A stretch of 36,341 nucleotides of DNA from Phycisphaerales bacterium (GTDB taxonomy: Bacteria > Planctomycetota > Phycisphaerae > Phycisphaerales > UBA1924), in assembly GCA_029213305.1 (NCBI GenBank), contig JARGPA010000028.1, positions 1 through 36,341 on the forward strand. Direction: 5' to 3'. The notes under the pieces were generated by a model. It worked only from the letters and a program-made list of their open reading frames with translations, was not told the origin of the DNA and ran no database searches. Below are positions 33,197 through 36,341 of this stretch, piece by piece. Within the stretch, counting starts at the first letter, position 1, and every line of letters starts with the position of its first letter. The translations under genes were made by a program, and so were the position numbers.

Positions 33197-33792
33197 CTGT
33201 TACACCCGATCCAATCACTATCATCGACACTGGAGTTGCAAATACCGCTTCGGTTTCCTCGTGCTTTAAAAGACTAGGTTGCTCCGTCACTCTTACGCAT
33301 GATGCAGAGTTGGTGCGCGATGCGCCGCTTGTTGTGCTCCCGGGAGTTGGAAGCTTCGGGGCCGGCATGCGTGCGTTGCGGTCACACGGGCTCGACGAAG
33401 TCGTGATCGAACGTGTGCAACAGAACAACCCGCTGCTTGGAATCTGTCTCGGGTTGCAACTGCTCTGTCTCTCTTCTGAAGAATCGCCGAGAACCATGGG
33501 ATTGGGTCTGATCAACACTGATGTGACGCGGTTCCCATCCAAGGTGCGTACCCCTCAGCACGGCTGGAACCGTGTTGACGACGGCTATGCCTACTTCTCA
33601 AACACCTACCGAATCGAGTCAATCCCACAAGGATGGTCGGGCAAATTGAGCGAGCACGGCGGACCTTTCGTCGCTTACCTGCGAAGCGGCACAACCCTCG
33701 CCTGCCAATTTCATCCCGAACTTTCTGGCGCGTGGGGAGCCAACATACTCAAGAGATGGATCGAAAGCTCCAAGGAGGTTACACAATGCTGA
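33193..33792 (+). CDS. hisH: Imidazole glycerol phosphate synthase, glutaminase subunit
   Basis: Class I glutamine amidotransferase, 199 residues, that releases ammonia from glutamine for the HisF partner. Nucleophile Cys85 in LLGICLGLQLLC, catalytic His in ACQFHPELSG (about 173) with Glu two residues on, VVLPGVGSFGAGM, and the HGWN turn TPQHGWNRV. The segment AYFSNTYR replaces the commoner YFVHSY but is reasonable. It overlaps hisB by ATGA and hisF by seven bases, and contains the hisF ribosome site AAGGAGGT in its last codons, so the subunits are coupled as expected for a 1:1 complex. Confidence 0.94.
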   Translation: MTVTPDPITIIDTGVANTASVSSCFKRLGCSVTLTHDAELVRDAPLVVLPGVGSFGAGMRALRSHGLDEVVIERVQQNNPLLGICLGLQLLCLSSEESPRTMGLGLINTDVTRFPSKVRTPQHGWNRVDDGYAYFSNTYRIESIPQGWSGKLSEHGGPFVAYLRSGTTLACQFHPELSGAWGANILKRWIESSKEVTQC

Positions 33793-34547
33793 CGCGACGC
33801 ATCATTCCATGCCTCGACATCGACAACGGGCGAGTGGTCAAGGGTATCAAATTCTCAAACCTGCGCGACGCTGGCGATCCGGTTGAACAAGCAATTAAAT
33901 ACGAACAAAACGGGGCTGACGAACTGGTCATGCTCGATGTCAGCGCGACCGTCGACGGGCGCGCTACTGCACTGCAGACCGTGCGCGCTGTGCGACGTGA
34001 GCTTTCCATCCCGCTGAGTGTCGGCGGAGGTGTCCGCAATGTAGACCAAGCGATCGATCTACTCCAAGCTGGCGCTGACAAGGTCAGCATCAATAGCGCA
34101 GCCGTCCTCAACCCAGGACTGCTGCGTGAATTGGCCAACCATGTCGGCACCCAGTGCGTAGTGCTCTCAATTGATGCAGCAAGACAGGCGGACGCTGAGG
34201 GATGGGAGATCGTGACCCATGCAGGAACAAATCGCACTGGTATCGATGCGATCAAATGGGCACACAGCGCCGAGTTGATGGGCGCGGGAGAGATTCTACT
34301 CACCAGTTTCGATCAAGACGGCACGCGTTCAGGTTACGACCTCGCACTGTTAGCAGCAGTACGTTCAGTGACGACTTTACCTGTGATTGCTTCGGGCGGC
34401 GCAGACAGCGCATTGCACTTGCTCGACGCACTCGAGGCCGGTGCCGACGCCGTGCTCGCAGCCTCGATTTTTCACGACCAGCACACCACTCCGAATCAAC
34501 TTAAAAACCAACTCGCCCAGCGAGGAATCGAGGTACGCCAATCATGA
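33786..34547 (+). CDS. hisF: Imidazole glycerol phosphate synthase, cyclase subunit
   Basis: A 253-residue beta/alpha barrel that cyclises PRFAR with ammonia from HisH to imidazole glycerol-phosphate and AICAR. ATG 33786 follows a perfect AAGGAGGT seven bases upstream; the longer open frame to 33633 is inside hisH and rejected. Seen: RRIIPCLDIDNGRVVKGIKF (catalytic Asp), LSVGGGVRNVDQAIDLLQAGADKVSINSAAV, LSIDAAR, TSFDQDGTRSGYDLALL (second catalytic Asp in DQDG), VIASGGAD and GADAVLAASIFH. Overlaps the next gene as ATGA. The two half-barrel phosphate sites are intact. Confidence 0.96.
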   Translation: MLTRRIIPCLDIDNGRVVKGIKFSNLRDAGDPVEQAIKYEQNGADELVMLDVSATVDGRATALQTVRAVRRELSIPLSVGGGVRNVDQAIDLLQAGADKVSINSAAVLNPGLLRELANHVGTQCVVLSIDAARQADAEGWEIVTHAGTNRTGIDAIKWAHSAELMGAGEILLTSFDQDGTRSGYDLALLAAVRSVTTLPVIASGGADSALHLLDALEAGADAVLAASIFHDQHTTPNQLKNQLAQRGIEVRQS

Positions 34548-35824
34548 TGATCCCATCCATCGACATACAGAACGGACAGGCCGTCCAACTCATCGGCGGC
34601 GAGAAGAAGGCCATCGACGCGGGAGACCCACGACCAATCGCTGCTAAGTTTGCTCACGTAGGCGAGATCGCACTTATAGATCTTGACGCAGCCATGGGCA
34701 TCGGTAACAACACAGCGATCATGCGCGAAATCTGTGCCCAACACCCATGCCGCGTTGGCGGAGGTATACGTGATGTACAAACAGCCATTGATTGGCTCGA
34801 CGCTGGTGCTCAAAAAGTGATCTTGGGCACAGCCGCGACCCCTGAAATCCTTTGTGAACTTCCGTGTGATCGTGTTATTGCTGCCCTCGATGCCCGCCAC
34901 GACAAGGTTGTTGTCGAGGGTTGGAAAACCCAGACTGATGCAACGATCGAAGATCGCATGTCTGAGTTGCGTGAATATGTCTCAGGCTTTCTTGTGACCT
35001 TCGTAGAGCGCGAAGGGCGCATGGGCGGGATGCCGCTGGAACGTGTGAAGCAGCTCGTTGAGATTGCGGGTGAAACTAAGCTCACCGCCGCGGGCGGGGC
35101 CCGCGACGCCGACGAGATCGCCCAGGTAGATCGCCTTGGCGCTGATACACAGATAGGTATGGCACTGTACACCGGAGCGATTGATCTAGCCGACGGCTTC
35201 TGCGGGTGTCTGCGCTCCGATCGAGAGGACGGTCTTTGGCCCACGGTGGTGTGCGATGAACGCGGCGCAGCACTTGGACTGGTGTATTCCAATCTCCAAA
35301 GTGTGCGCGAGTCAATCGAAACAGGAAAGGGTGTTTACTACTCCCGATCACGCAAAGGTCTCTGGCGTAAAGGTGAGTCCTCGGGAAATACGCAGGAGTT
35401 GCTAGGGATAACGTCCGACTGCGATCGAGATTCGCTGCGATTTACTGTACATCAGACGGGCAGTGGATTCTGCCACCAAGACACCTGGACCTGCTTCGGT
35501 AATGTCAACGGGCTCGATCAGCTCGAGAAAACCATCGTCCAGCGCATCTGCGACGCACCGCAAGGTTCCTACACACGCCGATTGCTCGATGATCCATCGT
35601 TTCTCATTGCAAAGTTACGTGAGGAGGTTGACGAGTTGGCGGAGACTTCTACAAGTTCCCAATCCGTACATGAAGCCGCCGATGTTCTTTTCTTCGCAAT
35701 TACAATGGCAGCGCAGAAGGGCGCATCGCTGATCGATATTGAACGTGAGCTCGATCGACGCGCCCTCAAAGTATCGCGCCGATCAGGCAACGCTAAACCC
35801 GCCTACATTGGAGAAGAATCATGA
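34544..35824 (+). CDS. Three-domain HisA-HisI-HisE fusion
   Basis: A 426-residue protein joining three pathway enzymes. HisA isomerase barrel (about 1-225): IPSIDIQNGQAVQLIGGEKKA (catalytic Asp), ALIDLDAAMG, RVGGGIRDVQTAIDWLDAGAQKVILGTAA, IAALDARHDKVV, TAAGGARDADEI. HisI cyclohydrolase (about 228-325): YYSRSRKGLWRKGESSGNTQELL, DCDRDSLRFTVHQTG and FCHQDTWTCF, with the zinc/magnesium ligands kept. HisE pyrophosphohydrolase (about 327-426): YTRRLLDDPSFLIAKLREEVDELAE, HEAADVLFFAITM and ERELDRRALKVSRRSG. It would run phosphoribosyl-ATP to PRFAR, steps two to four, on one chain. HisIE fusions are common; the added N-terminal HisA is unusual. One oddity: the HisA loop usually T-D-I-x-x-D-G reads TFVEREG (about 152-158). 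Overlaps hisF and hisD as ATGA. Confidence 0.93.
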   Translation: MMIPSIDIQNGQAVQLIGGEKKAIDAGDPRPIAAKFAHVGEIALIDLDAAMGIGNNTAIMREICAQHPCRVGGGIRDVQTAIDWLDAGAQKVILGTAATPEILCELPCDRVIAALDARHDKVVVEGWKTQTDATIEDRMSELREYVSGFLVTFVEREGRMGGMPLERVKQLVEIAGETKLTAAGGARDADEIAQVDRLGADTQIGMALYTGAIDLADGFCGCLRSDREDGLWPTVVCDERGAALGLVYSNLQSVRESIETGKGVYYSRSRKGLWRKGESSGNTQELLGITSDCDRDSLRFTVHQTGSGFCHQDTWTCFGNVNGLDQLEKTIVQRICDAPQGSYTRRLLDDPSFLIAKLREEVDELAETSTSSQSVHEAADVLFFAITMAAQKGASLIDIERELDRRALKVSRRSGNAKPAYIGEES

Positions 35825-36341
35825 CTCTACTCAAATCCGTACTCCCAAGTCAGGTCGAGCAGGTTATCAAGTCCGTCGTGAGTGATCAGGTACTTGATCA
35901 GGCGCGGGCGATCGTAGATCGAGTGCGTAGAGAGGGCGAAGCTGGTGTGCGTGCATATGCAATGCAATTTTGTGAGCGAACACCGGACCAACCCTTGGTG
36001 CTCGGACCCGATGCGATGCGTGGCGCATACGATGCGATGGATCCAATCGATCGAGCGGCGCTCCAACGGGCAGCGGAACGTATCGAGCACTTTGCCTTGG
36101 CTCAGCGTGATTCGATCAAGGATATGACGCTCGAAGTGCCCGGCGGACAGGCGGGGTATACTGTCGAGCCAGTGAGCGTTGCAGGCTGCTATGCGCCCGC
36201 GGGTCGTTATCCGTTGCCGAGTTCTGTGTTGATGACTGTGATCACAGCCCGAGCGGCGAGCTGCTCGCGAGTAGTGGTGGCTTCGCCCGGCGCCAACCCT
36301 GTAACTCTAGCAGCGGCCTACATCGCCGGAGCGGACGAGTT
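35821..36341 (+). CDS. hisD: Histidinol dehydrogenase, N-terminal part (runs off window edge)
   Basis: First 173 codons of the enzyme oxidising histidinol to histidine in the last two steps. The family pattern is clear: VLDQARAIVDRVRREGEAGVRAYAMQF, AALQRAAERIEHFALAQ, VPGGQAGYTVEPVSVAGCYAPAGRYPLPSSVLMTVITARAA (usual VG.YVPGG.A.LPSTVLM...), SCSRVVVASPG and LAAAYIAGADE. The G-R-Y-P-L-P segment differs slightly from the common G-G-x-A-x-L-P. ATG 35821 overlaps the upstream TGA as ATGA. The C-terminal half, with the zinc ligands and catalytic His residues, lies beyond the window. Confidence 0.93.
   Translation, partial: MTLLKSVLPSQVEQVIKSVVSDQVLDQARAIVDRVRREGEAGVRAYAMQFCERTPDQPLVLGPDAMRGAYDAMDPIDRAALQRAAERIEHFALAQRDSIKDMTLEVPGGQAGYTVEPVSVAGCYAPAGRYPLPSSVLMTVITARAASCSRVVVASPGANPVTLAAAYIAGADE

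Noticed and set aside
33633..33785. Extended N-terminus for hisF
   Set aside because: The extra 51 codons lie within hisH; the internal ATG has a perfect ribosome site and matches the family start.
1..36341. CRISPR array, tRNA/rRNA, transposon or phage genes
   Set aside because: No regularly spaced direct repeats, no cloverleaf I could support, and no transposase, integrase or phage structural motif was seen.

Overview
The window looks like chromosomal DNA of a planctomycete, most likely of the Phycisphaerae/Phycisphaerales type. Three things point there: an ECF sigma factor paired with a Ser/Thr kinase that carries a C-terminal formylglycine-generating-enzyme (FGE/SUMF1) domain; two secreted proteins ending in the short double 'GC-type' dockerin tail (D-x-N-x-D-G...FFD(I/V)S.FL..FS..CP); and moderate, uneven G+C content. 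This assignment rests on protein character only.

Layout. Bases 1-3154 (minus): ECF sigma factor, kinase-FGE fusion, and the start of a third gene cut by the window edge that overlaps the kinase by ATGA. Bases 3500-5935 (plus): tandem hairpins, then a secreted CotH kinase/lamin-tail/dockerin protein with a strong terminator. Bases 6188-10637: a two-domain SAM methyltransferase behind a perfect dyad, an unrecognised membrane protein, a tiny lipoprotein, and a convergent papain-like cysteine-protease lipoprotein. Bases 11177-16716 (plus): a GT4 glycosyltransferase, then four genes joined by ATGA overlaps (DegT aminotransferase, luciferase-like flavin enzyme, NUDIX hydrolase, FAD oxidoreductase), which look like an uncharacterised sugar or small-molecule tailoring cassette. 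Bases 17160-20915 (minus): a two-RCK potassium channel and an unusually G+C-rich AmpG-like MFS transporter. Bases 21299-24967 (plus): a 1222-residue secreted dockerin protein. Bases 25391-30222 (minus): a lipid-modification operon (SDR, FAD oxidoreductase, DUF1365, cyclopropane-fatty-acid-synthase-type methyltransferase, small membrane proteins). Bases 30467-36341 (plus): a compact histidine operon hisG-C-B-H-F-(A-I-E)-D running off the end.

The best discovery is upstream of hisG. A 22-codon open frame (30479-30547) holds five His codons within seven consecutive codons (H-V-H-H-H-N-H). It is followed by a perfect G+C-rich terminator hairpin with a T-run. A segment inside the leader (30528-30535) is identical to the 3' arm of that terminator, so it can pair with the 5' arm as an antiterminator. 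This is the full logic of ribosome-mediated histidine attenuation, in a lineage where I do not know it to be described. The same operon encodes an unusual three-domain HisA-HisI-HisE fusion that would carry out three consecutive steps on one chain.

No tRNA, rRNA, CRISPR array, transposase or integrase was recognised. All gene calls come from reading translations and motifs; no database search was possible.
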